A stretch of 64,000 nt of DNA, taken from Gracilariopsis chorda (lineage: Eukaryota > Rhodophyta > Florideophyceae > Gracilariales > Gracilariaceae). This document shows, piece after piece, positions 43,506 to 53,769 of the stretch (the stretch's first letter is position 1; each line of letters begins with the position of its first letter). The notes under the pieces are model-generated. The model saw nothing but the letters and a program-made list of their open reading frames with translations. It was not told the DNA's origin and ran no database searches. A program made the position numbers and the translations under genes. The stretch covers positions 124,001 to 188,000 of the forward strand of contig NBIV01000095.1 of assembly GCA_003194525.1 (NCBI GenBank), read 5' to 3'.

Positions 43506-44785
43506 CATATAATAGGCACAGGTATCTGCCGGGAGTCCGTCTAAGGCTCCAAAGGGATTTGGCTCTACTTATATAAGGATAATACGCCACCTTTGGCATA
43601 CTAGAATCTGTCAATGGAGGTTTTGCCAGCTGAAAGGTGTACGTCAATCCTCTTTCCTCCATGACGAGTACGGGTTTTACAACCTTGCAATACTGCACAA
43701 GCTACCCCTGTATGTGGAGCATATGAAGAAAAGCCCTTAGACGTTACGTAATTCCTGCCCAGATCCAACAGGAGGAGGTTCAGGGACGCCTCGCAAGTAT
43801 GTTACTCCCCGCTTTCATGACGAAGAGTCATTGCAGCGTGCTGTATAACTCTCCCGGGGATTGTGAGAAAACGGCACGCTGCAATTCAACGTGTTCCCCA
43901 TGAACGTTTACAGAGCTAAGACAGTCCCAAGGAATGATGCTGCAGCATCTATGTGCTCCTCCTGTATCTCGCAGAATCGTACAATGGCAACGTCAAGGAG
44001 GTATCCCTTATCCACATAAAAGACATTGGAGCTGCATTTGCGCGGCTACACCTAAAGGCATGTATCTGGACATCCCTGGGGACCCAGCCTTGGGGATTGA
44101 AGAGTTTTGCGCTGTGTTTAAGCAAATTAACGTGCAAAAAAAATTGCAGACTTTCTCCCGTTCTCATGTCATATAACGCTATGTAGAGAGGTTGGCTTCG
44201 GACCGTAACAATTTGCTCTCAAATTCGCGACCTGTGCATAATGCAATTCCGAGAAGCATGCAAAGTTTGGGAACCTAGTCATCTTCCTTCGTCGCGAAGC
44301 ACACTTCCCAGAGCCTACCCTTCATATGTTCTTATTATAAACAATCAGCTGAATCTAAATCGTCTAAAAACTCTGCACCATAGCAAGAAAGCAGTTACAC
44401 TATCTATTTGACTGTATCCTGGTTCTTCAAAGGAAAAGAGATTAAAGACATCCTTGTGCAAGGTCACAAAAGTCCGCGATATGTACCCAGAAATGGCTTT
44501 ATCCCACGATTCGCAGCTGTAGTATAATCGAATTTTCGTTCATCGACCACAAGGTGCAAGGGTTAAGGGTTGCAAGGGTCCCCTTCGTAACTGCTAACCA
44601 TTAGCCTACTGTTTGGCCGATGCACCACCTGACACTACCATACCCAAAACGATGATGTCCTGGGATAAGATCATCGTATTTCTACATTTCCCCAGGCACT
44701 TGCACATAACTACCCGTGATATACCACCATGGCTACAACCAAGAAGAACTAGACGTAGCTTCGTGAAACTCTTCACTTTTCCGAT
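43506..44785. other. Intergenic stretch upstream of membrane gene 1
   Basis: 1.3 kb without a recognisable gene; only short frames. A small direct repeat TGCAAGGGT occurs twice near 44551-44580. The promoter of the gene at 44786 should lie in the last part, but no clear TATA box was found. Confidence 0.4.
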
Positions 44786-46192
44786 ATGGGCGATCAAAAT
44801 CAGCACCTAGATTACCTTCTCGATCCGATTGTGACCAAAATCATCAACTCTTCAGAGCCGGCTCTCGTCAAATTTGACGCTATACGCCAAACAGTTAAGC
44901 CATTGTTACCTAATTCTCTCTTTCCAAGCTTCGATTACGTGGATTCGGAAGTTGCAGATATTCTCGATGCCGTCTCAATCGTTCTCCTTCTCTGGAACGT
45001 CTCGTCAATTGTGAGTAGGCTCATATTTCTCCCATTTCGCAATTCGTCAAAATCGCTCGCCATAAAGTATGTCTTTGATAATCTCGTATCCGTTAACATC
45101 TGTGCCGTACTACATATGAGAGCAAATCAACATCATTCGATTCAGTCAAGACGCCGGTTCCTCAACTGGGGTTTTAAACTTATCGCTTTGCTATCATTCA
45201 TCACTGTGGTGCTTTTCGAAGTTCTCTTGATATTTAGCCAGACGCTGATATCCAAAGAACTTGGTCTGGAATCTAGTGGTCTTCGATCTTTGACTTGGGA
45301 TGTGCCAACCGATGGCTATATGCGAATTTCCATACCCGGATGTGTATCAATCTCGGAGTCACCAGACAACTCAGTGAGCGTTCCTCTGTTTCTTTGTGAA
45401 TATCTTGGTCTACCACCAAACTCAACGTTTTACACTGACTCTGGGATCTCGAACAGCACTCCTTACATCGAGTTTCAGGTTCAGATCCTTGAGGACACTG
45501 TATTCCACATTGCGAAACGATCCCGAAACAAAAACAGAAATCCGGTTTTCCTAGAATACTCCTTCAACTATACAATCGAACTGCACAACGTGTTAACATC
45601 TGAAGTGATTTTGGCAAATCTTACTCGCCTTGGCTTTCAGATGACTGAAGCAAAACGAAATTATCTTCAATCGGCGTTACATGACTTCTGTGAATGCACA
45701 GTAACTTACGAACCAACCAATTTCACATTCTTAATGAAGTTCAGTCCATCTATGCCTCACTTTGAGTTTATTGATGCGAATTCACGGCTGATTTTCCACG
45801 CAATGATTCAGCTTTCTGGACGTGATTTACAGAAGCAGGACTTTCTCTATGTGGACATCTCCAATAGCAATGATTCGGGATGGTCACACGTATTGTCCAA
45901 CAACTTCGTCCGAGGGAGAGTTAAAAGGGTTAGTGGTTTCATTCTATGGATTTTTGCGGTCTTCTTTATTGTTCTTAACGTTGCCCTTCAGTTTCTTACT
46001 CGGGATCTGGAAGAAGTACGAGACAATGCGGTGCGATCTGTTCTTGAAATCCCTAGTGACTGTGATATTCTATCTTCGAAGAATGTTAGAGCAAGACTTG
46101 TCAACGAAAGAGTGATGGTGGAAAGTAATCCTGATAATGGCATTGGGAATGACGCACGTTTATCTGTCCTTCGCCTCCGTCGGCGAGATTGA
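44786..46192 (+). CDS. Three-pass membrane protein of unknown family, member 1
   Basis: 468 residues, single exon, ATG at 44786. Hydrophobic segments lie at about 58-81, 130-151 and 383-404. The large loop (about 152-382) carries several N-glycosylation sequons (212, 223, 261, 278, 312) and is therefore probably extracellular or lumenal. Cys186 and Cys204 sit early in that loop. After the last segment comes FLTRDLEEVRDNAVRSVLEI and a basic tail. The convergent gene at 46439-47617 has the same topology and matching landmarks: FEVLLIF near the second segment, GLRSL after it, the C..P..LC spacing, and the D-L-x3-x-D-x-A motif after the last. No known domain recognised. Confidence 0.82.
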   Translation: MGDQNQHLDYLLDPIVTKIINSSEPALVKFDAIRQTVKPLLPNSLFPSFDYVDSEVADILDAVSIVLLLWNVSSIVSRLIFLPFRNSSKSLAIKYVFDNLVSVNICAVLHMRANQHHSIQSRRRFLNWGFKLIALLSFITVVLFEVLLIFSQTLISKELGLESSGLRSLTWDVPTDGYMRISIPGCVSISESPDNSVSVPLFLCEYLGLPPNSTFYTDSGISNSTPYIEFQVQILEDTVFHIAKRSRNKNRNPVFLEYSFNYTIELHNVLTSEVILANLTRLGFQMTEAKRNYLQSALHDFCECTVTYEPTNFTFLMKFSPSMPHFEFIDANSRLIFHAMIQLSGRDLQKQDFLYVDISNSNDSGWSHVLSNNFVRGRVKRVSGFILWIFAVFFIVLNVALQFLTRDLEEVRDNAVRSVLEIPSDCDILSSKNVRARLVNERVMVESNPDNGIGNDARLSVLRLRRRD

Positions 46193-46438
46193 CCCCATAA
46201 ACACTCAAATGATTCATATTCCACTATGGTGTCAGTCTTATTTCCGTACCTTGTATGTACCGAAAGGTATATTTATTGGAATTCCACAGAACTCCGAACA
46301 TGGGATATAATAAGTCATTTCAGCTTATTCTTAAAAGAGTGCAGCCCTTTGGAACAAAGCTTATACTTTTATGATACTATATGGATCTCTGGGTGTTTAA
46401 CAACATTGGACTCTGTGTGTGTGTCACCCTATATCGGT

Positions 46439-47617
46439 TTACATGTTTATCGGGACCTGATTCCCTGATTCGATCGGGGTACTTGTCAAACCTAGAAACT
46501 CTGCAATTGCTGTATCCTTAGCGAAGTTAAGGTCTTCACTGCAGATTGACACTACGACGTGTAACAGTACCAGAACAATTGCAGTTATCCATAGCGCACT
46601 GCCGGGGATTCTCTGCTTCGTGTATCTTGCATATGTGTTCAAAATATCGTCTATCGGGGTCGAAGAATCGGAAAAAATGTACCGAAAGTCTTTGGATGTG
46701 TATGTTCGAGAGTCAAGTTCTAATGTGCTCAAGAACAATGCATACAGTGTTTCCTCCACGTCTCTTGATTCCACGCAGTTCGTCAAATGATATGATGACA
46801 CATTCTCGACCGACAAATGAGTAAGATCCTTAGAGCAATTGAACAAGGTCATCGCACGTTGCGCCAACCAAAGAGCGGTTTCATTTCTTTTTGGAAAGAT
46901 AGTCAATCCGTTTAACCTTATCAAACCTACTTCAAATGATTCAGACGCTTGGAGTACAGTGCTTATCTGAAGAGTATGCAGTTGCCCATCTCTCAGAATG
47001 CTCAGTTCAGGGATATGCGCTGTCATTCCGAAGATTATAGAAATCTCATTCGGATAGGTTGAGAAGGACATTGCAGCGGAGGATTGCAGGGCACATAAAG
47101 TAATCGGAGTGTAAACTAAACTTTCTCGTGCGTGAACCATTTCCACACATGTTGTTGGAAGTTTCGCAAACCTGTTTTCTCCGTGATATAAGTCGGATTT
47201 CAACCTACGGACGCCTAGCTTTTCTAGTGAATAAGAGATTGTAGTTGACGAAACTGCGTAAAACAACAGCGCTTCCAATCCTAAAGAAAATAAGAGCAAA
47301 ACCACGAGCAGAAGTTTAAGAGTCACACTCCTGACCTTGAAAGGTGCTCTACTTTTGCTTTGAACGGTAGTCGAAGAGAGTAGCGACACCGGAAACATTC
47401 CTTCATACATGGACTTCATCAATATGCCATGAGTGCTCAAGCCCCATACAAAAGCGATTGACTGGCCCACAAGAGCGGTGAAGAACAAGATGATAATGGC
47501 AGAAGCCACTGGGTCTAGGATACTGGACAGAGAGAGATCATATGTTGGGAGTGCAGAACGCAGCGAACCCTTCCCGGGCTCGAAGAATTGAGTTAGACGG
47601 AGTTCTTCAATCTTCAT
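46439..47617 (-). CDS. Three-pass membrane protein of unknown family, member 2
   Basis: 392 residues from the ATG at 47617. Hydrophobic segments lie at about 36-60, 98-121 and 340-359. The loop between the last two segments has sequons and a C157..P171..LC175 pattern like member 1. LEALLFY and GVRRL flank the second segment, and SEDLNFAKDTAIAEFLGL follows the third, matching RDLEEVRDNAVRSVLEI of the neighbour. The overall level of identity is low, so the two are old paralogues. The genes converge with 246 bp between stop codons. The function is unknown; a role as a surface or endomembrane sensor or structural protein would be speculation. Confidence 0.82.
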   Translation of the reverse strand: MKIEELRLTQFFEPGKGSLRSALPTYDLSLSSILDPVASAIIILFFTALVGQSIAFVWGLSTHGILMKSMYEGMFPVSLLSSTTVQSKSRAPFKVRSVTLKLLLVVLLLFSLGLEALLFYAVSSTTISYSLEKLGVRRLKSDLYHGENRFAKLPTTCVEMVHARESLVYTPITLCALQSSAAMSFSTYPNEISIIFGMTAHIPELSILRDGQLHTLQISTVLQASESFEVGLIRLNGLTIFPKRNETALWLAQRAMTLFNCSKDLTHLSVENVSSYHLTNCVESRDVEETLYALFLSTLELDSRTYTSKDFRYIFSDSSTPIDDILNTYARYTKQRIPGSALWITAIVLVLLHVVVSICSEDLNFAKDTAIAEFLGLTSTPIESGNQVPINM

Positions 47618-49207
47618 GTTCGTTTAAAAGGCGTCTGTTTTAGCACCTAGGTCGGGGTTGAAGCAAGTTGGGTGGAGAGAGAAAGGACGTTCACTAGAAC
47701 AGGCATTGAAGAGAAGGAGAATGGGTTCAAATTTATGCCACTCAACCCGCAGACCATATTACGGGGACATACATGCCCTGTAGGGATCTACCAAGGGAGG
47801 GATCATAAACGGAGAAAGTCCGCTAACTTCGTGTCACGTGCGGATCGGTGAAGGGGCGAATGGGATAGCAAGCCGTAATTTTGCGGGAATGACTGGGCGA
47901 TTTCACTCAAAGAGGGCCGTGGACATTTTTGTAGAAAGTATAGACAAGAACCAGTGACACTAGACGTCCATCTGAATCTGGAGAAGCCTGCGATTACACC
48001 AGGGATATGCCACTGAAACCATTTTTATGGGTATATTTGTATTGGTGAATAGAAGGGTTCTCGACGATTGGGGGGGGGGGATATCGACATGCAAGGGATT
48101 GGAACGCAACTGGGGTTGAGGACGTGGATCCTTCGGTCATCGATGTTATCTGTATTACAGCTTTGGTGGTTTGGAGTATATAGGGGATGAAGAATTGGTT
48201 GAATGGTAACGGGTGGTGGGAAATGACGGAGCGATGAGGCATGAAACCTCGGCAACTCGTCGTGACACTATGACAAGTTCTCGAATAGGTGTAGAAGACA
48301 CGCGTGGGATGAGAAACGCATTTTTGTCTCCGGTGCAGCACGGCTGGTATTCCACAAGCTTTGCAGGCCAGAATCTGATTCGCGGGCGTGGCGGACAGCT
48401 GTTGTGGAAGGTCGAGTCCTATACATAAACCGTTCGTATCAGCCCGTGCTAGAGGCTTCCCAGAAAAGGGGATCGTACTCGAACATGTTGTTAGATAAAT
48501 TAGGTAGTTTGAAGGGTCTCAACATTGACGCATGCGTGTTGGAAACGTGCGCTTTCGAGCCACGTTGAGTGGCTGTTCTGATAAATCTGTTGTGGAAATG
48601 GGATTGCGATTCTGTCTGTCACGTCCGAAGCATATGCGAATAGGATAACTGTGCCAGCGTTACGGAAAAGATGCACTGCGATTTGACGCCGCGTCTGCCA
48701 GAACTGAGCGCAAGTTGGGCACGTGTAACCACAACCCAACCGAAAAAGCGTAAGAAAAAACTGAAAGTTACGCCGCGGATACACGGCGCTGTCGAAGGCG
48801 ACGACGTGCACCCTTCCGCCCGAGTTCCGAGCCGCGTGCCGCAGCGAAAATGTGCATGGGTATCTCCCGCCTATCCCCACCTACTTCCACGTCACCGAAG
48901 CGCAGGCTATTTTCTCCCCCGCAAGCGCACGCCATGTTGTCCGTCACTTGTCCCGCTTTCTTCGATGACGTCGCCGCCCTTCCACTGCTTACTCGCCCCA
49001 ACACACGCCGACATCTCCTCTTCCACCGCCCTCTTCCATTCGCTACCGTCCACCTATAATCTCGGTGTGCAACTGTCTTGTAAAATCTCAAGCTCTTGGT
49101 TCACCATCGACACATCCAATGCACACACACCCCAACCTCACATCCCTGTATCTCCGAAACCCGATGGATCGGCAATCGCATCACTTCCGATCATCCTTCA
49201 CCATGTG
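47618..49207. other. Intergenic region between membrane gene 2 and PPDK
   Basis: About 1.6 kb with the promoters of the minus-strand membrane gene and of the plus-strand dikinase gene. It includes a run of 12 G at about 48069-48080. A 194-codon plus-strand frame (48671-49255) runs through the PPDK TATA box and is rejected as a gene. Confidence 0.45.
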
Positions 49208-49215
49208 TATAAAAG
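49208..49215 (+). promoter_or_regulatory. TATA box of the PPDK gene
   Basis: TATAAAAG, a consensus TATA box 156 bp upstream of the chosen ATG (49371). The implied transcription start near 49240 leaves a leader of about 130 bases, which contains no other ATG. Confidence 0.65.
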
Positions 49216-49370
49216 CCTCTCCCACCTTCGCAGGCCCCCCTTGTACAATTCCTAAGCCTTGAGCCTGTCGCCCGTCCTCATTCCGTACTTACCACACTTG
49301 CTTGCCCTCTGTACATTTACAACCCTTCATCTTCATTCTACTTCCTGATTCTTTCGTTTGGCCACTCATC

Positions 49371-52118
49371 ATGAATACTGTTATCAACCTCCCCAGCAAC
49401 AACCTGCTGAAACTCATCAAGCAAGCCCATCTAAAATCGAAAAAACATCACAAGCAGGGCAAGTTTGTTTATCCTTTCGGCAATGGAAAGGCTGACGGTA
49501 ACGCCGGAATGCGCGACCTTCTGGGCGGCAAGGGCGCTGGTTTAGCCGAGATGTCGGCAATCGGCTTGCCAGTTCCCCCAGGCTTCACCATTACAACTGA
49601 AGTTTGCACCTTCTTCAATAAAAACTCGGGCCAATATCCATCCGGTCTTGACGCCGATGTGGCCAAGGCGTTGAGCACCGTTGAAAAACTTACAGGTGCA
49701 CGCTTCGGAAATGCACGTCGCCCGCTCTTGGTGTCCGTGCGATCTGGCGCTCGGGCTTCTATGCCGGGAATGATGGATACCGTTCTCAACCTCGGTTTGA
49801 ACGACGCAACTGTTGGAGGTTTGGCTACTCAGTCTGGAGATCCCCGTTTCGCTTATGACAGTTATCGTCGCTTCATTCAGATGTTTGCTGATGTCGTTAT
49901 GGGAATTGACCATCATCACTTTGAGGACATTCTGCAGAGACATAAAACTGTGTGTGGACTTTCCTTAGATACGGACTTATCGGCTACCGACTGGCAAGAT
50001 GTTATCATGGAGTACAAAATGAAGATTCGCGAAGAGGCTGGAAAGGACTTTCCGCAGGATCCGCATATGCAGTTGTGGGATGCCATTGCTGCTGTCTTCC
50101 GTTCTTGGTCAAATGCTCGTGCTGTCACATATCGTAAGTTGCATAACATTTCTCATGACTGGGGCACCGCGGTGAACGTTCAGGCTATGGTGTTTGGTAA
50201 TATGGGCGACGATTCTGCAACTGGTGTTGCATTTTCTCGTGACCCTGCTACTGGAGAGAATACATTGTACGGTGAGTATCTGGTCAATGCACAGGGAGAA
50301 GATGTCGTCGCGGGTATTCGCACCCCGCAGCAAATCACGGTTGCTGGAAAGATATCGCATCGCTCTAAGTTACCTGCTATGGAGGAGGTTATGCCCGAAG
50401 TGTTCCAGGAATTGAATACGGTTCGTCACACGTTGGAGAAGCACTATGGTGACATGCAGGACATTGAATTCACAGTGCAGCGTGGAAAGCTCTACATGTT
50501 GCAGACGCGCGTTGGAAAACGTACAGCTAGGGCGGCTATGAAGATTGCATGTGATATGGTGGATGAAGGTGTTATCACCAAAGACCAGGCGGTGATGAGA
50601 GTGGATCCGAAGTCTCTCAATCAGCTATTGCACCCCATGTTGGACCCGAAGGCAGAACGTCGTGTTATTGCGCGTGGACTACCGGCTTCTCCGGGAGCTG
50701 CGTCAGGTTACATTGTGTTCAGTGCAGATGAAGCGGAACGGTTGGCACATTTAGGTGAGAAGGTCATTCTTTGCCGTGTGGAAACCTCGCCTGAGGATAT
50801 CCATGGTATGCACGCCGCTGCTGGTATTATAACTACTCGCGGTGGTATGACCAGTCATGCAGCCGTGGTGGCAAGAGGTATGGGGCGACCATGTGTGGCC
50901 GGGGCATCTGAGATCAGTATCGACTACGAAACTCGCAAGATGAATGTTCGTGGCGTAGAGTTGAGTGAAGGAGATACAGTGACCCTGGATGGCGGAAGCG
51001 GAGAGCTCATGTCTGGATGCGTGCCTACGATTGAGCCGGAGCTGCCGGGTGACTTTACGAGGCTCATGGGATGGGCCGACGAAAGACGTAAGCTGGGTGT
51101 GCTTGCTAATGCTGACACACCGAGTGACTGCCGCAAAGCGTTGCAACTCGGTGCTGAAGGTGTGGGACTGTGCCGAACGGAGCACATGTTCTTCGATGCG
51201 GGACGAATCATCGCAGTGCGTGAAATGATCCTGGCTGATACGCAAGAAGGCAGGAAGAAGGCATTAGAGAAGGTGCTCCCCATGCAGAGAGAAGATTTTG
51301 CGGAGATTTTCCGCATTATGCATGGCCGTCCAGTTACGATTCGTCTGTTGGACCCACCGCTTCATGAGTTCTTACCGCATGGAGAAGCAGAGATGAATGA
51401 GGTGGCTGACGCTGCTGGCGTTGACGTGGAGATGGTGCGAGAGCGTGTTATCAAGGTGCGCGAAGTTAACCCAATGTTGGGACATCGTGGATGCCGTTTG
51501 GGTATTACTTTCCCAGAGATCTATGAGATGCAGACACGTGCCATCTTGGAGGCGGCAGCGGAAGTCGGGAAGGAGAATAGTACGGTTGTGGAAGTTGAGA
51601 TCATGATCCCATTTGTTTCTGTTGAGGCAGAGATTCGAATTCTCAAAGAGATGGTTGACAAGATGGCCGAGGAGATTATCACTGAGGAACAGAAGGTTCA
51701 CTACGAAGTTGGAACGATGATCGAGTTGCCGCGTGCGGCACTTAACGCTGGGAAGATTGCCCACCAGGCGAGCTTCTTTAGTTTCGGTACGAATGACTTG
51801 ACGCAGACTACGTTCGGTCTCTCTCGTGATGATGCTGGTAGCTTCTTGCCGACATATGAGAAACGCGGAATTATTGAAAGCGATCCGTTTGTTCACATTG
51901 ACACCGAGGGCGTTGGTGAACTAGTGCGAATTGCTGTCGAGCGCGGACGAAAGTCGCGGCCCGATCTGAGGTTGTGCTTGTGCGGAGAGCACGGCGGTGA
52001 CGCGGTATCAGTTGACTTCTGCCATGAAGTTGGGCTGGACTGTGTTTCGTGTTCGCCGTACCGTGTGCCGATTGCGAGACTTGCCGCCGCTCAAGCAGCG
52101 CTTAATCACTCCAATTGA
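49371..52118 (+). CDS. ppdK: Pyruvate, phosphate dikinase
   Basis: 915 residues. The first ATG of the frame is at 49371; the frame is open from a TTG at 49302, which is not used. The enzyme interconverts pyruvate, ATP and phosphate with phosphoenolpyruvate, AMP and pyrophosphate. The N-terminal ATP-grasp domain starts with FGNG and GGKGAGLAEM (about 52-61), then SVRSGARASMPGMMDTVLN. The swivelling phosphohistidine domain has GGMTSHAAVVARGMG with catalytic His496 and, two residues before it, Thr494, the position phosphorylated by the regulatory protein in plants. The C-terminal PEP-binding barrel ends in CGEHGGD with catalytic Cys871 and YRVPIARLAAAQAAL. Length is normal and there is no intron. 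The basic N-terminus is not a clear transit peptide, so location is open. Confidence 0.97.
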   Translation: MNTVINLPSNNLLKLIKQAHLKSKKHHKQGKFVYPFGNGKADGNAGMRDLLGGKGAGLAEMSAIGLPVPPGFTITTEVCTFFNKNSGQYPSGLDADVAKALSTVEKLTGARFGNARRPLLVSVRSGARASMPGMMDTVLNLGLNDATVGGLATQSGDPRFAYDSYRRFIQMFADVVMGIDHHHFEDILQRHKTVCGLSLDTDLSATDWQDVIMEYKMKIREEAGKDFPQDPHMQLWDAIAAVFRSWSNARAVTYRKLHNISHDWGTAVNVQAMVFGNMGDDSATGVAFSRDPATGENTLYGEYLVNAQGEDVVAGIRTPQQITVAGKISHRSKLPAMEEVMPEVFQELNTVRHTLEKHYGDMQDIEFTVQRGKLYMLQTRVGKRTARAAMKIACDMVDEGVITKDQAVMRVDPKSLNQLLHPMLDPKAERRVIARGLPASPGAASGYIVFSADEAERLAHLGEKVILCRVETSPEDIHGMHAAAGIITTRGGMTSHAAVVARGMGRPCVAGASEISIDYETRKMNVRGVELSEGDTVTLDGGSGELMSGCVPTIEPELPGDFTRLMGWADERRKLGVLANADTPSDCRKALQLGAEGVGLCRTEHMFFDAGRIIAVREMILADTQEGRKKALEKVLPMQREDFAEIFRIMHGRPVTIRLLDPPLHEFLPHGEAEMNEVADAAGVDVEMVRERVIKVREVNPMLGHRGCRLGITFPEIYEMQTRAILEAAAEVGKENSTVVEVEIMIPFVSVEAEIRILKEMVDKMAEEIITEEQKVHYEVGTMIELPRAALNAGKIAHQASFFSFGTNDLTQTTFGLSRDDAGSFLPTYEKRGIIESDPFVHIDTEGVGELVRIAVERGRKSRPDLRLCLCGEHGGDAVSVDFCHEVGLDCVSCSPYRVPIARLAAAQAALNHSN

Positions 52119-52242
52119 TACTGGGGAGAGTATTGTGCCTGTTCTGTATGCTAGTGTATCAACAAATCATGCCTATGTATAAAATGGATTTGTTTAGTGC
52201 TTATCTAAGCTGTCTACTCGGCTTATGTGCCCATCGCGACTT
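52119..52242. other. Convergent 3' spacer between PPDK and SIMPL gene
   Basis: Only 124 bp separates the two stop codons, so both transcripts must end within it or overlap. An AT-rich string (TGTATAAAATGG at 52175-52186) could serve in 3' processing. Confidence 0.4.
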
Positions 52243-52944
52243 CTAGGCATTTACCAACTCGAATTGAAGGTTTACGTTGCTGGTGATCTCAAGTTCACCA
52301 GAAGCAATAGGCACAACGTCTGCGGCTTCGGCTTGAAGACTAAAAGACGGCGGTTCTGGTGCCTGGATGCTCTGGTCACTGACAGCAATCAACCGTCCAA
52401 CCTTAACTCCAGCGGCGGCAGCAAAGACGCCTGCAGTACGTGTGGCGTCAGCAACAGCTGCAGCACGGGCAGTATCGGTGATTTCTTGGTTATCCTCAAT
52501 GCTGAAGGACACTCCGGAGACTTGGTTGCTTCCAGCAGCAACCAAAGCATCCAAGATCTGTCCCAGCTTTTCGATATCTCGAACGATGACGCGCACTTGA
52601 TTGGACACCTGATAGCCTGTGATTCCGAGTTGTTCCCCATTAGGTCCGAACCGGAACTGAGGGTTGACGTTGAAGAAGCTTGTTTGAACATCCCGGTCTT
52701 CGATTCCTTGTTCAGAGAGAACTGCCAGGACGCTTTGGAATTGCCGATTGTTAGCCGCCAACGCCTCCTGGGCCGTAGCCGCAGTGGTCTCAACACCGGT
52801 GTTAATGGTGGCAGTGTCCGGGGGAGCGCTTGCAGTACCACGACCGGAGACGGTGATGGTGCGAGGTATGTTCTGGGATTGAGCGAAGGTGGCCATTGTG
52901 AAGAGCACAATCGCAAGAACAGTGGAAAGCTTTAAGAAGAACAT
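52243..52944 (-). CDS. Secreted SIMPL-domain (DUF541) protein
   Basis: 233 residues from the ATG at 52944, single exon. Signal peptide 1-21 or so (LSTVLAIVLFTMATFA). The rest is one SIMPL/DUF541 domain: RTITVSGRGTASAPPDTATI, alanine-rich helix EALAANNRQFQSVLAVL, the ITGYQVSNQVRVIVRDIEKL strand, then VSGVSFSIEDNQE and ARAAAVADATRTAGVFA. The family is widespread in bacterial envelopes and includes animal IRAK1-binding protein. Bacterial members are periplasmic and form ring-like oligomers; the biochemical role is unclear. The secretion signal suggests an extracellular or endomembrane protein here. Bacterial origin by transfer is possible but not shown. It faces PPDK tail to tail. Confidence 0.9.
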   Translation of the reverse strand: MFFLKLSTVLAIVLFTMATFAQSQNIPRTITVSGRGTASAPPDTATINTGVETTAATAQEALAANNRQFQSVLAVLSEQGIEDRDVQTSFFNVNPQFRFGPNGEQLGITGYQVSNQVRVIVRDIEKLGQILDALVAAGSNQVSGVSFSIEDNQEITDTARAAAVADATRTAGVFAAAAGVKVGRLIAVSDQSIQAPEPPSFSLQAEAADVVPIASGELEITSNVNLQFELVNA

Positions 52945-53038
52945 ATTTGTAGTATCTCAAGGAGACAGGTGGCAGAACTGGGAAAAGGGAAGAAGGGTGG
53001 CGGAGTTCAACGAAGAGACGTGCGTTGGGGACTCCAGT

Positions 53039-53046
53039 CTTTAAAT
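53039..53046 (-). promoter_or_regulatory. TATA-like box of the SIMPL gene
   Basis: ATTTAAAG on the minus strand about 95 bp above the ATG at 52944. A weak match, called because similar TTTAAAG or TATAAA strings occur at comparable distances from other starts in this window. Confidence 0.3.
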
Positions 53047-53207
53047 GCGAACTTGAACGGGATCTAAGGGTAAGGGCATGTAAATGACATTGTCGCTAGG
53101 CTATATCTCTTGCGCGTATCCACAAAATGCCAATGCATCAGTGCCATCTGTCGACGTTGCTTCGCCTTACGTGGTACACAACCGTGGGTTCGGAATTTCC
53201 GATTGGA

Positions 53208-53254
53208 TGGACACTCGCCCTTCTTTCCGAATCGGAAAGACGGGCCAGTGTCCA
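53208..53254. repeat. 47-bp near-perfect palindrome
   Basis: Arms 53208-53230 and 53232-53254 pair at 21 of 23 positions around a single central A. It lies between the SIMPL promoter and the copia insertion. No coding function seen. Confidence 0.8.
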
Positions 53255-53381
53255 TTGCTGCCGATTGGCGATACTGGATCCGTACTTGCCAAGATTTTCA
53301 TAACGGTCATGATGGTGGCTATCGATAACTTCTATCAAGCACTGTTGTACAACTGCAGAAAAGATTAATGCTTTTCCTGAA

Positions 53382-53737
53382 TGTGAATGTGTGGCTGTAA
53401 GCTGTACTTTCACGTGAGCTCCCACATGGGTGGAAGCTGCAGTACCAGCTAGAGTAATTTTATTTAGTCTAGCTACTACACCGTCTCGGTCTCCACCCTC
53501 GAGGAAGAAGATAGACAAGTAGAAGATTAGCAGTAAAGGACCATACGGTTGTCCGTATCCGGCTGCGTACAGAGACTGTTGTCAGCTCTGGTCTTCTAAG
53601 TCTATCCTACTCTACCGCATCGCTCTATCGTAGATACTTCGACCTACAGGTTTCCGCATACCGCTTGTAGTCTACACCTACAGGAGTGCACCTACTGCCG
53701 TGCCAGCGCAAAAGGTCCGTCATCGGAGAAATCGTCA
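53382..53737 (+). repeat. Copia 5' LTR
   Basis: 356 bp, starts TGTGAATG and ends ATCGTCA. Same length as the 3' LTR, with seven substitutions seen and no indel. Confidence 0.95.
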
Positions 53738-53769
53738 ATCCGGATTTGGTTTCTTCGTAGTACTACCTC

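Noticed and set aside
48069..48080. Run of 12 guanines
   Set aside because: A plain homopolymer; possible sequencing slippage and no supporting context.
48671..49255. 194-codon plus-strand frame upstream of PPDK
   Set aside because: It runs through the PPDK TATA box and ends in its leader; proline/serine-rich content reflects a C-rich promoter and there is no domain.
49302..49370. Upstream extension of PPDK by 23 codons
   Set aside because: The extension would start at TTG; the first ATG is at 49371 and fits the TATA box and the family N-terminus.
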